A stretch of 64,000 nt of DNA from Shinisaurus crocodilurus. Taxonomy: Eukaryota; Chordata; Lepidosauria; Squamata; Shinisauridae. Below the pieces are notes generated by a model. It saw nothing but the letters and a program-made list of their open reading frames with translations, did no database searches and was not told where the DNA came from. Below are positions 11,160 through 23,300 of this stretch, one piece after another (the stretch's first letter is position 1; the number at the start of each line of letters is the position of its first letter). The DNA lies in assembly GCA_021292165.1 (NCBI GenBank), contig CM037877.1, positions 131,000,274 to 131,064,273 of the forward strand, in the 5' to 3' direction. Made by a program: the position numbers and the translations under genes.

Positions 11160-12179
11160 TTGTAAATATTACAAGATAATGTATGTGTGAAGCACATTAC
11201 ATATAGTATTAACCATGTTGGTATGCCCGTATCTTTCTCTAAAATTTCTAAATTGCCTTTTCTGTTTGTTCCTGGCAGTAATTTTCCTTGTGTGTAGTTT
11301 ACTAAATCAAACACCACACCTATGCAACCTCCAGCACCATCTCTACTAACCTCTTTGCTGACTTCCAACACCTCTGCTTAACTGAGCTTCCTCCATTTCC
11401 CGAATTCCTGCCCCCTGGTCCTCCCTCCTGCTTGGCCTCCCCAGCACATGGCTGTGACCTTCTGCTGCTTGCTTTGACCTCCCCCTTTTTGGCCTGGTAG
11501 ACCAGGGCTCTGACTCCATCAGCTGTATGCTCTTCTGCATGTTAGCCAGTTAAGAGGACGGTCAGAGGGTGCTTAGGGTCACAATGGCAAACACGAGTAA
11601 TGACAAAGCAAAGGAAAGTTCATGGCAAGACAATGCTTAGTTTCCATCTGAATGTTGCTACTTTCTTTTTAATCTGCTTTATAAGGACCATTACATTAAG
11701 AACTGCCCTTCTGCAGAGCTTGGAAATGAAGACTCCTAATACTACATTTCCCCCTATCAACTCGAGACGCTTCTGCAAAATGACTGGTTTGTGCTTTAGA
11801 TCAGGCTGCGATCAATAGCAAGCCCTTGCCAGCATCCTATTAATTGAGTCTTATGCTTAGAGTCCTGACAATATTGATTTTAACAGTAAGTTTGGCTGAA
11901 ATTTGGGAAGCACTTATTTGAAGTCTGAAAAAATAAGGGAAAAGAACATTGCTTTATTGGATCGACTTCATTTCCAGCAGATTACACTCTAGTAATTGCA
12001 TATGTCCAGTCACTTTCAATGCTTGTAGTTCTAATAAAAATGTTATGAACCCTCTTGCATTTCCCTCTGTGGGCTGAGTCCACTCTCACCCTAGAGGACT
12101 GCCAGAGGGAGTTGTTGGCATAATCATCATAAAGGTACAGTCACTTTTCTTCTGGTTAAGCAGCCATTTTGCATCCATG

Positions 12180-12211
<32 letters not shown>

Positions 12212-13329
12212 GTTCCTGATAGAATCCATGAATGTTTCATTGGCCTTCTATAAATCTTCAAAAGCCAAAGAATTTGCTGCATAACCAGAGGCAGTTCATT
12301 AGGGAACAAGAAAGAGGCAGCAAAGATGATAGTGGGATAATATTGGGTGTGATCCAGCCCAAAGTAGTTTTACTGATTACGGCATATGCTTAACTATCTC
12401 CTGTCAAAATCCAGGGAACTGTGTGCTCATGTTCTGCTGGATGCACCCATTGCTTTTTGGCAGAAAGTCACCTTCTGGCTATGGAGTCTTTAGAATGCTG
12501 GTCCCTGAGACAACCAAGATGCTGGTGGATCTTGCCGATGGATGGTAAATGGCAAAGTAAATTCTGAACACTAAGCCCACAAAGGTAGTTTGGTACCTCT
12601 TTACCTTAGGCTTATCAGGTATAAGTACGGTAGTTGACTAGGAGTGCCCATAAAGCCCTGCTGGGAGAAGGGCCCACTCAGCTCCCCATTCCCAAGGGCC
12701 CACCAAAATTACCTGGGGCAGAAGAAGGGGGAGGCAACAGTGGGGGCTCCAGCTCCTTGGCAGAGCATTCTTTCCTACTGAGGAGTGCACTGAGAACAAT
12801 AAGTCCCAGCGCCCCGGGCAGGAGCGTGACACTATAGTGGACTAGCTGGAGCAGAACATGGATGGGAATCCCCATCTCACTGATAATAATGCAGTACAGT
12901 GGATGTACTGTATCCCGACCCACATTCTGTTCCAACTTGTCGTATGTAATTATGCATGACTAGAGCTGCACTGGGGCAAAAGTCTTGTCACAAAGGGCAA
13001 TGTAACCACCAGAAAAAACAGGGAGTGTTGCTCTGGTTGCCTCGGCAACAGGGGCCTGTGCTCTCTTCCTCCACCCCCTCCCCCACCCCAAATTCAGAAT
13101 GAGGTCAATGGAAGAACTTATTTTGCCCTCAGTGATGTCACACAGGCAATCTGATTGACACATGGTGCCATGACATCATAATGTATACGGAGTGATTCCT
13201 GAATGGATGGGAAGAAGAAAGAAGCCATATAAATATTAATAAAGCAGACAACAGGCTGAAATCTACTGACGTTTTCTACTCCCTCAAAAGCCCACTTTTT
13301 GCATCAAAAACCGAACCAACCACAGTGGC
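11160..13329. other. Unassigned DNA
   Basis: No coding or transposon signature recognised except the ATCT microsatellite listed separately. Confidence 0.45.
12179..12211. repeat. (ATCT)n microsatellite
   Basis: Eight tandem TCTA units. Confidence 0.95.
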
Positions 13330-14060
13330 ACCTATGAGATGTAGGAAGCAGTGACCACAGTGTTATCAAATTCAAAATATATGTAAGTGAACAATTGCTT
13401 AGAAAGTCCAACACAGTCACATTTGACTTCAAATGAAGAAACCTCTAAAAAATAATGATGAAGGAACTGATAAAAAGGAAATTGAAAAGTCAAGAGGCTC
13501 AAATCTCTCCAGAACACTTGGGGGTTATTCAAAACTACAGTGACAGAAGCTCTGCTAGAGCGTATGCTGCAGATCAGGAGAGAGGTACCCCTATCCAACT
13601 GGTCTGCACAGTTAAGGAGCAGGGTCAAGGAAACTATTAGATGCAAAAAGCCTTCTTTCAAACAATGGAAAGCTTGTCCCAATGAGGAAAACACAGAAAG
13701 GGACACAAAAGTTGACAAAAGAAATGCATACAGCCTACAACAGATGTAAAAACTAATTTAGGGAGAGAATTGCTAAAAACATTAAGACCAACAATTAATT
13801 TAAAAAAAAAATGTATCAGAAGCAGAGAACTGGCTAGACAGCAGTTAGACTGCTGGTCAATAAGGGAGATAACAGTGTGCTAAAGGGGGATAAAGAAATT
13901 TCAGAAAAGCTGAATGAATTATTTTTATTTGTTTCCACTGTGGAAGATGAAGGGCAGATAGCTGTGTTTTTGATGAGAAAAGTCTGAAGAACTGAGGCAG
14001 ATAGTGATGACAAGAGATCAAACTGAAAGTCATAGACCAGGATAAATAGAACTAAAACCA
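13330..14060 (+). pseudogene. CR1 LINE, mid-ORF2 remnant
   Basis: Conceptual translation in shifting frames gives pieces typical of the linker between endonuclease and reverse transcriptase in CR1: NWSAQLRSRVKETIRCKKPS (about 13590-13660) and, further on, an FDEKSEELRQ-type block near 13960-14000. Several stops and frame changes show it is dead. Neither catalytic domain is present. Confidence 0.55.
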
Positions 14061-14076
14061 AATTTTAAAACATTAA

Positions 14077-14174
14077 GGGCACAATCCTATGCATCTTTAG
14101 ACAAAGAGAAGCCCTCCAACTCCCAGCATTCCCTCCCTAGCCAGCCATGTTTTTCTGTCTAAACATTGCACCCT
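14077..14174 (+). mobile_element. MITE with CAATCCTATGC ends
   Basis: It starts GGGCACAATCCTATGC and ends AACATTGCACCCT, with CTCCAACTCCCAGCATTCC inside. Same family as 42459-42590. Confidence 0.5.
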
Positions 14175-14261
14175 AAACCAGCCTTTCCTCAGATTAATTC
14201 TCACTCCATTTACACAATAATAATGCAAAACTCTCAGTCTAATCTATGATATCTGTTTTAA

Positions 14262-14350
14262 CATAAGAGCCATGCTAGATCAGACCAAAGGCTTATCTGA
14301 CCCAGCATTCTGTTCACACAGTGGCCAACCAGATGCCTGTGAGAGGCCCA
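14262..14350 (-). mobile_element. CR1 LINE 3' end fragment
   Basis: The plus strand reads AGAGCCATGCTAGATCAGAC then CAGCATTCTGTTCACACAGT. This is the reverse complement of the 3' end seen downstream of the CR1 ORF at 50590-50695, so it is a 3' CR1 fragment on the minus strand. Confidence 0.7.
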
Positions 14351-14706
14351 CAAGTCGGATATGACTTTAATAGCACTCTTCCAGTTATCTCATTCAAACA
14401 TATCTTTAAATCTGACAATAATTCCAATCTGGTCTCTGCATAGAATGGACAGTATAATCTATATATATAAAAGAAGAAGTCCTGACTGACTGGCTGGCTG
14501 GCTGGCTGACTGACTGACTGATTCATCAACGCCCAGCTCAAACCGTTTAATCTAGGAACGTGAAATTTTGAAGGAACGTTGTTTTTATGACGTAGACACC
14601 CACTAAGGAAGGATTTTTGGAAATTCCGTCCCTAAGGGGGTGAAAAAAGGGGGCAAAATCTCCCCACTCTCATATCTCCTATGGGCAAAACAACAGGGGA
14701 GCAGTT

Positions 14707-14714
14707 ATGCAAAT
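14707..14714 (+). promoter_or_regulatory. Octamer motif ATGCAAAT in Helitron A
   Basis: Exact match to the POU/Oct-factor octamer. Binding is not shown by sequence alone. Confidence 0.4.
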
Positions 14715-14813
14715 CATAATTGCTGCAGGAGCCAATAGGAGCAGGTATGTAAATAGCCCATACAACACTTAGAATGTTCGTATGAATTCCTGCAGGGGCC
14801 AATAGGGGTGGGT

Positions 14814-14821
14814 ATGCAAAT
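14814..14821 (+). promoter_or_regulatory. Octamer motif ATGCAAAT in Helitron A
   Basis: Second exact octamer, in the same context of the internal repeat unit (GGTATGCAAAT). Confidence 0.4.
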
Positions 14822-15130
14822 CTCCCCTAGGCCATTTAGAATGTTCTCTGAGGGGGTGAAAAGGGAGGGAAATGTTTTAAATGACTGAATGACCGTTGTG
14901 GGGGGGGGGGCGTCGTCGCATAGGCTCCATCACATTTTGATGGATCTACCCGAAACTCGGCATGGTCACTCTTCACCTGTAGACTCTCAGGATTAACCTG
15001 ATTTTTCTTTAAGATCAGATATTTCTGTCAGATATTTATGAACTGCCACAGGGGCCCAATCAGGAGTGGATATGCCAATCTCTCCTACGTAAAAGCAGAA
15101 TGTTAATATGAACTGCAGCTGGGGCCTACA

Positions 15131-15590
15131 CGGGGGGGGGGGGGAGCTGGGATTTCATTGTTGGGTAGTCCTGGGCGGGGGGGGGGAGAGCAGGGATTTC
15201 ATTGTGTAGTCTCGGGGGGGAGCAGGGCTTTCATTGTTGTGTAGTCCTGGGGGGGAGCAGGGATTTCATTGTTGTGTAGTCCCGGGGGGGGGGGGAAGCA
15301 GGGATTTCATTGTGTAGTCCTGGGGGGAGCTGGGATTTCATTGTGTAGTCCCGTGGGGGAACAGGAATTTCATTGTGTAGTCCCGGGGGGGGGGGGAAGA
15401 GATATTTCATTGTGTAGTCCAGGGAGGGAAGCAGGGATTTCATTGTGTAGTCCCGGGGGGGGGAGCAGGGATTTCATTGTGTAGTCCCAGGGGAGCAGGT
15501 AGTCCCGGGGGAACTGGGATTTCATTGTGTAGTCCTGGAGGAGCTGGTAGTCCCGGGGGAGCTGGGATTCCATTATGTAGTCCCGGGGGA
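15131..15590 (+). repeat. G-rich minisatellite inside Helitron A
   Basis: More than ten imperfect tandem units of about 30-45 bp carry a core GGGATTTCATTGTGTAGTCC followed by a variable G-run of up to 10-14 G and AGCAGG or AGCTGG. Unit length varies mainly in the G-run. The open frames over it on both strands are repeat artefacts. Confidence 0.9.
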
Positions 15591-15788
15591 CCTTTCCTAT
15601 GGAGCAATTCAAAATAGAGGTCAGCTACCTTAAGGAATTTTGAACAAATAGTGCCTATCGGAAAATGACGACCCGTGCAACGCCAAGTAAAAAAAGCTAG
15701 TAAGACAGATTCAGCCTCTCCATTCTCACAAGGATACAAACATGTAACAAAAAGAATACCCTGAAATCTTCCTTGTAACAGTGTAGAC

Positions 15789-15924
15789 CAGGGATCTCCA
15801 ACCGTGGGTCCCCAGATGTTGCTGGATGACAGCTCCCAGAATCCCTTGCCATTAGCCATGCTGGCTGGGTATGCTGGGAGCTGTAGGCCAGCAACATATG
15901 GGGATCCAAGGTTGGAGAGCCCTG
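15789..15924. mobile_element. Palindromic hAT MITE
   Basis: Long inverted arms run from CAGGGATCTCCAACC to GGTTGGAGAGCCCTG. Flanking 8-mers gtgtagac and gcgtagag agree at 6 of 8 positions, consistent with hAT. Confidence 0.75.
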
Positions 15925-18013
15925 GCGTAGAGGATAAAACATTGTATCTAGCTAATGTTAGAGCATGCCTATATTTAAGAAGACAAGAAATGAAGCTCTC
16001 TAGACCTTATTGAAAATTAAAAAGTAACAAATCACCAGGTCTATATATCTACCTTAGATATTTTAAAGAACCCACACTGAAGTTGCTGAACATCTAACAA
16101 AACTATGTAATGTGTCCCTATGATAAGCATATGAAGCAGAAGCTGGAAAGTGGTTAATGCAACACCGTTTCTTCTTCTTCTTTTGAAGGATCCAGAGGGT
16201 ATCCAGTAAATTATAATCAAGTTAGCCAGTTAGCTGGTTGGAAAGAATGATTAAAGATAAAATTATGTGAATAGGGATCTGATCCAGCAGGGCTTTTCTG
16301 ATGCTCTTATGAAAATTTTGGCACAGCACTACTCATTCTCCCTGGTGTCTCACATATTTTATCTGTTGTTTTTAACTTGATTAAAACAGCAATGGTTATG
16401 TGCAACATGTGAGGTTGTCCTAGGTCAGGTGGCTATGTAGTGGTGAAGGACAATAATAGGCTGCCCATCTCTGCACAAGCATGACTTGCTGGAAACGGTG
16501 TACTCCAGGTTTATATCTGTGGCCTTCCAAATGGAACTGAAGGTTCTTGAAGGTGAGATACACAGCCATAAGTGTTCTCCTTGGCCATTCATACCATGGA
16601 CATTTTTCTTTGCCTTTGTTCAACAACAATTTCTAGGGAGTAACTTCTTGATAGTGCCTTCCTTGCATTAGATATGAACAGCAAAGAAGGGACATATATG
16701 GCTGATTCTGTTGGTTTTGAAAATGGCCTTTAGAGATCCACCAAAGATAGGGCATTTTCTGAAGGTGAGTAAAGTTTTTTAAAATTACGGTATATATTTT
16801 TAAAAATGCATTTAAATATGAAGATATGTGTCCAGCTGTTATGAGTGAATATAGTCATGATCCTCTGGTTATGACTGTAGCTCACAGGGAAGGCCACAGC
16901 AGGCCCCAACAAGAGCCTGGGTAAGCTTGGGTTTGGAAGAAATGAACAGCCTCAGCCGCCAGACTGGCGCAGAGGATGCAAATGAAGGCCTGAATGGAGA
17001 GTGACTGAGAACCTGATGAATGACTAGGCAGTGGCCCAGAGTCTTGCAGTGATCAGATTAACAAGCATGGCCTAAAGGCACAGGAGAGACTTTCCTGAAA
17101 AGAGCCTAAGAATAGCCCTGCAAAAGGATGGCTTCCCCCAATAGAAGGATTCAACCCTAAACTTAAGCTCATCAAGCAAAGAGAACCCACGAAAGGTTTT
17201 TCCTATGACACCCATCAAGGGCCGTAGGCACACAAGGGACAGAGCAATCAGCAGTGATTAAGACCATCAGGGGAACAAAGAGAACCCTTGCCCCTTCAGG
17301 TAGCCAGAGACTCAGGAAAAGGTATAAGAACTGAGGTTTGAGTAATGGGAGAGAGTCGAGTCATCCTAAGCAGTCTGAGCCTGCTGCCATGTTTGAGACA
17401 CAGACCTCTTGATCACCTCCTGCCTCCATGGGACTATGGTTGGGGAACCCACTGCAGAGACTGCCAATGGACAAGGTAGTGACCAGAACTTCTTTCTCTA
17501 ACTATTCTTTTAGACAGGTCTTTCTTCCACCCCCTTTCTATCTGTAGGCTTCTAGGGCAAACAGGGACTCTTTTCTCTCCAGAAATTATAGAGCGTGTTT
17601 GAACAATAGCGTAAAGGTATTTTGCTGCCTAAAATCATTGGGTTTATTGTACCACCAGAAATAAGACGCTGTACCTGCTCTATATTTCTTCTTGAATATG
17701 CAGCTCTTTTTCCTTGCAAACGTGTTGTGTCTCAGTTTAGTGTTTATATGTTGTGTCTCAGTTTAGTGTTAGTATGTCAAGTCTATGTTTAGTGTTAAAG
17801 GGCAAAGCACACACTTCACCCAACTGCACACATCTTTACCCCAGCCAAAGATCCCAAACCTTTTGCAATAGGGTGGGGTTAGCCTCTCTTCTTGAAGGGA
17901 ATCTAACACCCAGATTATCTGTCATAACACAACATAGTGTAATCCAATATAGCATATACAGAGAAGGTAAAAATTACAGTTTCAAAGATTATTTTTTTTA
18001 ATGTTAGTGTTAT
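15925..18013. other. Unassigned DNA, possibly containing an LTR-like segment
   Basis: No gene recognised. Between about 16870 and 17720 there is a TATAAGAACTGAG box (near 17323) and an AATAAG near 17660, which could belong to an old LTR, but I find no defined ends or target duplication. Confidence 0.3.
17722..17778 (+). repeat. Two-copy tandem repeat
   Basis: Two nearly identical units of about 28 bp contain GTTGTGTCTCAGTTTAGTGT. Confidence 0.8.
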
Positions 18014-18400
18014 TTTAGCAGAGGCGTAGCGTGGGGGGTGCAGGGGGGGCCGGCCGCACCGGGTGCAACATCTGGGGGGGCGCACTCGCAGCTCTCTGCC
18101 CCAGCTCTTCCTCCTCCTGCTCCCCCCCCCGAGAGGCGGCTGCCCTTGGAGAAAGGGGCAGATCAGCTGCCGCCCCCCCTCGCTGCTGCTGCCGCCGCCG
18201 CCGCGCCTGCCGGGTCGTGCGCCTCGGAGAGCGCGCGGGCGGGGCGGGAGGCGANNNNNNNNNNNNNNNNNNNNNNNNNNNNNNNNNNNNNNNNNNNNNN
18301 NNNNNNNNNNNNNNNNNNNNNNNNNNNNNNNNNNNNNNNNNNNNNNNNNNNNNNCTGTGCCTGCTGGCAAAATTGCCCTTCAGAGGCAGTAGGTAAGTTC
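18014..18400. other. CpG-rich segment around an assembly gap
   Basis: From GAGGCGTAGCGTGGGGGGTG onward the base composition turns strongly GC-rich, with C- and G-runs and a GCCGCC block. The opening resembles the terminus of an interspersed repeat but I cannot name it. The long frames reported across it contain the N block and are not genes. Confidence 0.4.
18255..18354. other. Assembly gap (100 N)
   Basis: Exactly 100 N, the usual placeholder for a gap of unknown size. It lies at the most GC-rich point of the segment. Confidence 0.98.
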
Positions 18401-18450
18401 CCCCCCAAAAAATTTGGTTACATCTAACAGCTGTCAAAATGTGAACTGTC

Positions 18451-18469
18451 AGATGTAGCCAAAGGAGCA
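18451..18469 (+). repeat. Left target-site duplication of the L1
   Basis: agatgtagccaaaggagca; 17 of 19 bases match 24342-24360 on the far side of the L1. Confidence 0.8.
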
Positions 18470-18784
18470 GCACTAAACTTGTTGCTTCCCAGACTAGAAC
18501 AAGCAGAAAGCTGGAGGCTTGCAAAAAGACAATTTTAATAAGGAGAGAGAGCGTATTCCTTCTGATTAAGGTTTTAAATGCGGAGGGGACGGGAAAAAGG
18601 CAAAAAACAACAACCACGTGTTCCTCTTTGGAATTGTCCTGAAAGAGCTCATCCTTCTGACCACAGCCTCTCCAGGCTTCAAAGAGTCGATAGAGGTGAA
18701 CTGGAGGAGGGAAGCGGGACTAGAAAAGGAACGGAATAAAAAAAAACAGGGTCTCGTCTCTGCGGTAGTAGAGATAAATTAATT

Positions 18785-19680
18785 ATGGCTGAGAGAAAAG
18801 ACGCCAGATCGGGTGCTAAGATGGCGGATGCCAAAGAGAAAGCAACTCCGTCTTCTCCGAAAAAAAATCCCTCAGAAGTACAGACCACAGAAATGGAGGC
18901 AATTCTCTCTCGTTTTGCAGACAAAATTAGTGGGAAAATATCTCAACTTAAAGGAGAAATTCTACAGGTTCAGCAGGGTTTGAAGGCAGGATTCCAGAAA
19001 GTTGAAGAGGATTTTAAGCAATTGAAACAGGAAGTCAAGATCTTGGATGACAAAGTGGAGGATGTACAGCAGGAATTTCAAAGTAAAAGTCAGCAACAAG
19101 ATTTAAGATTTGATGCACTGGAGTTACAAATGATTAATATCCAAGACAGAGCGAGGCGGTCTAATATTCGTATACGCCTTTTCCCACATGTTAGTGTGGA
19201 GGATGGGAAAAATTTGAGAGGAATAATTTTGAAATGGTTTTGCGAGATTGCCCCAGAATTGGATTGGATTGAGCAAGACTTGGAAAGGGTCCATAGAGTT
19301 TCAAGAAGAAGGGGGGGCTTACCCCCAGTGACATTGTTGTGTGTTTTGCCAGTTTTTATAAAAAAGAATTGTTTACCCAGATTTTGAAGAAACGTCCAGA
19401 ACAACTGCAATATCAAAGTACTCCAGTCCAAATTTTTAATGATTTGTGTCAGCAAACAATTGACTGGAGATGCAGTGTGAAGCCATGTACTGTGGTCTTG
19501 TCCAAAAATGGAATCAGATACAACTGGGGCTATCCTGTGATGTGTTTTTTTATGATCAACAACAAGAGATACAAGATAACATCCTGTATACAAGGAATGG
19601 ATCTTTTGGAAGAACTGGGATTGACGGCAGGAACCTCGAGCGATGCGGAGGGGCAGCTGTTGGAAGGAGCAGCTAAGTAA
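18785..19680 (+). pseudogene. L1 ORF1 (RNA-binding chaperone), one frameshift
   Basis: ORF1 protein trimerises and coats L1 RNA in a cytoplasmic particle. The chosen ATG at 18785 gives MAERKDARSGAKMADAKEK. A lysine-rich N-terminus is followed by a heptad-rich coiled coil at about residues 36-125. Next comes the RRM-like start QDRARRSNIRIRLFP at about residues 120-135, then LERVHRVSRRRGG. After the G-run near 19310-19316 the frame shifts; the second part (open frame from 19339) has CFASFYKKELFTQILKK and the C-terminal domain, ending at 19680. One homopolymer indel therefore separates two otherwise good halves. Confidence 0.85.
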
Positions 19681-20311
19681 GAGAAATATAGAAGGAAAAA
19701 GTTTATGTGGTGGTGAGGAGAAGAACAGAAGAGAAGGTGATTGTGCAAATAACTGGAAGGAACTGAAAGAGGAGTTTCTCTTAATGGAGTTGCGATGTTT
19801 TTTTTCGTTTGCTTGTTTTTTTTTGGTTTTTTTTCCTCCTTTAAAAGAAGAAAAGAAAAAGAAGAAAAGGAAAAAGAAAAAAAAGTTTTTTGTGTGCTTT
19901 TAATATTTTTTTAATATTAGTCTTTATTTTCTTTCTCTTTTTTCTTTCTCGGTTTTTTCCTTTATATGTTGCTTTTTGTTTTCATTTTAATAAGTATATA
20001 TAATGATTAATAATGATATTGTTTTATTTAAAAAATTTTTTTTAAGGGTATTAACCTGGATGAATAAGGATAAAAGATTAATTGGGAGGGATCTACGGGT
20101 CAGTTGCTTGGTGGGTGGGTTTGTCTCCCCCCCCCTTTTTGTTGGCGTGGCAGGCCGGGGTCATGAAGATTTTCTTCAAGGATGGTAAGGGGGGGAATGC
20201 TTATATATGTAGGGAATGGGGTAATAGGGTGTGGGGTAGGGGTAGGGTGTGTGCTGTAGTGTTTTATTTCACTAATAGGGACCAGCAATTTAAGATGGAC
20301 AAAGACTTGAG
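19681..20311 (+). other. L1 inter-ORF spacer
   Basis: About 630 bp of T- and A-rich tracts without a plausible frame. This is unusually long compared with the short spacer of mammalian L1 and is rich in poly-T and poly-purine runs. Confidence 0.6.
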
Positions 20312-23300
20312 ATGGCTTCAAATTTGAGAATTGCTACTTTAAATGTTAAAGGCCTGGGTTCCATGTTGAAACGAAGACGGATTGAAGCACTCCCCAACAA
20401 GGATAAGGCGGATATTATATGCTTACAAGAAACTCACCAATCAAAGGAGGGGGTAAATGAATTAAAACTGCGATGGTCTGTGACATATGAGAAAGCTTAT
20501 GGTTCATCCAAGTCAAGAGGGGTGGCAATTATTATTTCAAAGAAATGTGGTTTTAAGGTGATTAAGGTAAAGAAGGATGTTAAGGGAAGATTTATTATAA
20601 TATTTGGATTATTGGGAGGTGAAGAATATATATTGGTTAATATGTATGCACCAAATGAAAATCAAGAAGAATTTTATCAAAAAGTGATTAAGGAAATGGG
20701 GGAGCCACAAAAGGGTTTGGTAATTATGGCTGGGGATTTTAATATGGTGATGGACAAAAATATTGATAAATCAAATCCGACAGGACAAGAGAAGAGAAAT
20801 AATATAATGGTATTAAATAAAATAATTAATAAGGAAGGACTGGTTGATGTTTGGAGAGGGGTAAAGGGATTGGAAAGAGGGTATACGTATTATTCACCAG
20901 CCACGAAGAACTTTTCTAGGATAGATTATATTTTTGTTTCCAAGTCCCTGATGTCAAGAGTGAGGAGTTCAGAAATAGGTGTTATAAAAGTTTCGGATCA
21001 TGCTATAGTTAATATGGATATTAAAATAAAGAAGGATTATAGAGAAGCAAGGAGTTGGAGATTGAATTGTAAGATTTTACAGCATAAATATATTATAGCA
21101 AAGATAGAAAAGGAAATGCGAGAGATTTGGTTGTTTAATGATTTGGGAGTCTGCTCTGAAGCTGTTGTTTGGGACACAATGAAGGCACTGATGAGAGGGA
21201 TAAGTATCAGGGAGGGTGTGATACTAAGGAAAAAACAAGAACAGTTTACTAAAAAGTTAGAAGGGGAGATTAGGGATTTGGAAATGAAGTTTTTGAAGGA
21301 AAGGGAGAACAAGGTCTTTGCTGAATTACAAGCTAAAAGGAAAGAGCTGGAAAAGAAAGATTTGGAAAAAGTTCAGAGAAACTTGATTTATTTGAAAAGA
21401 GAGTTTTTTGAAAATAGTAATAAGAATTCGAAAATGTTAGCAAGATCCACACAAAAAAAGAAAGAAAAAAGTATAGTTGGGGCAATTAAAGATAAAAAAG
21501 GGAAAGGACATAATTTAATGCAGGACAAATTAAAAATATTTCATGAATTTTATTCAGAATTGTACAAGGCTGGAGATTGTATGGAAGAGAGGATTATTGA
21601 GTATATAGGAAAGCATTTTAAAATTAGACTAGTGGATGAAGATAGAGAAATTATGGAACAACCTTTTTCAGAATTGGAAATAGAATATGCAATAAATAAA
21701 CTGAAAGAGGATAAGAACCCTGGACTGGATGGTTTAGGGGCTGAATACTACAAGGTCTTTAAGAAAATGTTGGTTCCAAGACTAAAGAGGTTATTTAATG
21801 ATATTTTCTTGGAGGGGGGAGAGATCCCCTCTTCATGGAAGCAATCTAAGATTATTTTAATCCCGAAGCCAGAGAAGGACTTAATGGAGCCAGGTTCCTA
21901 TAGACCCATGTCCTTAATAAATCAAGATGCAAAATTGATGACAGCAATATTAGCGAGAAGGATGAACAAGTTTATTACTAAATATGTCGGGATAGACCAA
22001 TGTGGTTTTATGCAAGGAAGACAAATGGCAGATTTAACAAGAAGAGTTTTAAATATAATATATTTAATAAAGAAAAATAAATTGAGAGCAGGGATAATAG
22101 CGTTAGATATTTTTAAAGCCTTTGATTGCGTGGAATGGCCAGCATTAAAAAGTTTAATTAAAATTATGGGGTTTGGAGAAAGATTTAGAGGAGTAGTTAA
22201 TCAATTGTATTCAAAAAATGTTTCATCAGTTGTAGTAAATGATGGTTTAACAGAGCAAATTTACCTAGGTCGAGGAACTAGACAAGGATGTCCCCTTTCG
22301 CCTATTTTGTTTGCATTGGTAATGGAGATTTTAGCAAATGTATTTAGAGAAGATAGAAATATAGGCGGGATAGGGATTAGGGAGAAGATAAAATGAATCT
22401 TTTTGCAGATGATACTCTTTTGACAATCGAAAACCCTATGGAAAATATGGATAGAGTGGAGAATCATTTAAAGGAGTTCGGGGAAGTAACGGGGCTACAG
22501 ATTAATTGGGATAAATCTAAATTTTTGTTGTTTAACTATAGTAAAAGAGAAGAGATTGAAATGTGTAAAAAAAAAAGTAATTATAAGATTAATAATGTAA
22601 TTAAATATTTAGGAATTGTAATTCCAAAAGATATAGATAAATTGGGAGATCAGAATTATAGGAAATTAAAGAATGAGGTAAAGAATAAAATAGAGGAGTA
22701 TAAAAAAATTGGACTTTCCTGGTTTGGTAGAATTGCTTTGAATTGCTTTCATTGCTTTGAATGAAGATTTTGCCAAAGATAATTTTTTTATTTCGGATGA
22801 TACCAAGTGCGATATCAGATAAGGAACTTAAAGATTGGCAATCAATTATTAATACATATTGTACTGGAGGGAAAAAATCTAGGATTACTAAAACAAGATG
22901 GTATAAAGCACAAAAAGTAGGGGGTTTGGGTTTGCCGAATTTAAAATGGTATTATATAGCGAATCAATTAAGACATATAGTGGATATTATAGCACGCCCT
23001 AAAGAAATAATGTGGTTGGAGTTAGAAACATGTGAACTACGTAGTACTTTGGGGAATATTTTTTTTCAAAATAATAATAATAAATTGATACAAAATATAG
23101 ACAACCCTTTTCTAAGAAATTTGTTAATGATTTGGGGTACTATGAAGAGCATATTTATACCAGGGATATCTCCATTAACTCTGGTGGTAGCTCTTAAGGA
23201 TTTTCCTGAAAACTTAAGATTAGAGCTGGAGGGTAAACTAAGAGAAGAAAGGGTTATTAGATTGACTGATTGGGTGGAAAAGATGGGGACTAGAGATCAA

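Larger units (their letters stand above)
14458..15700 (+). mobile_element. Non-autonomous Helitron, copy A
   Basis: The element begins TCTATATATATAAAAG and ends with a degenerate GC hairpin around ACCCGTGCAACGCCAAGT, then AAAAAAGCTAG. It sits between host A (14457) and T (15701), as rolling-circle Helitrons do. There is no duplication. The interior holds short imperfect repeats of a GCAGGGGCCAATAGG type, octamer motifs and a G-rich minisatellite. No Rep/helicase frame is present, so it needed a partner in trans. Copy B at 30525-31969 is a sibling in opposite orientation. Confidence 0.8.

Noticed and set aside
15131..15590. CRISPR-like array of repeats
   Set aside because: Units are contiguous without unique spacers, lie inside a Helitron, and the genome is vertebrate.
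16870..17720. LTR
   Set aside because: A TATA-like box and AATAAG are present but no ends or target duplication could be found; kept only as a remark.
17915..18617. Open frames of up to 200 residues across the N block
   Set aside because: They read through 100 unknown bases in a GC-rich segment.
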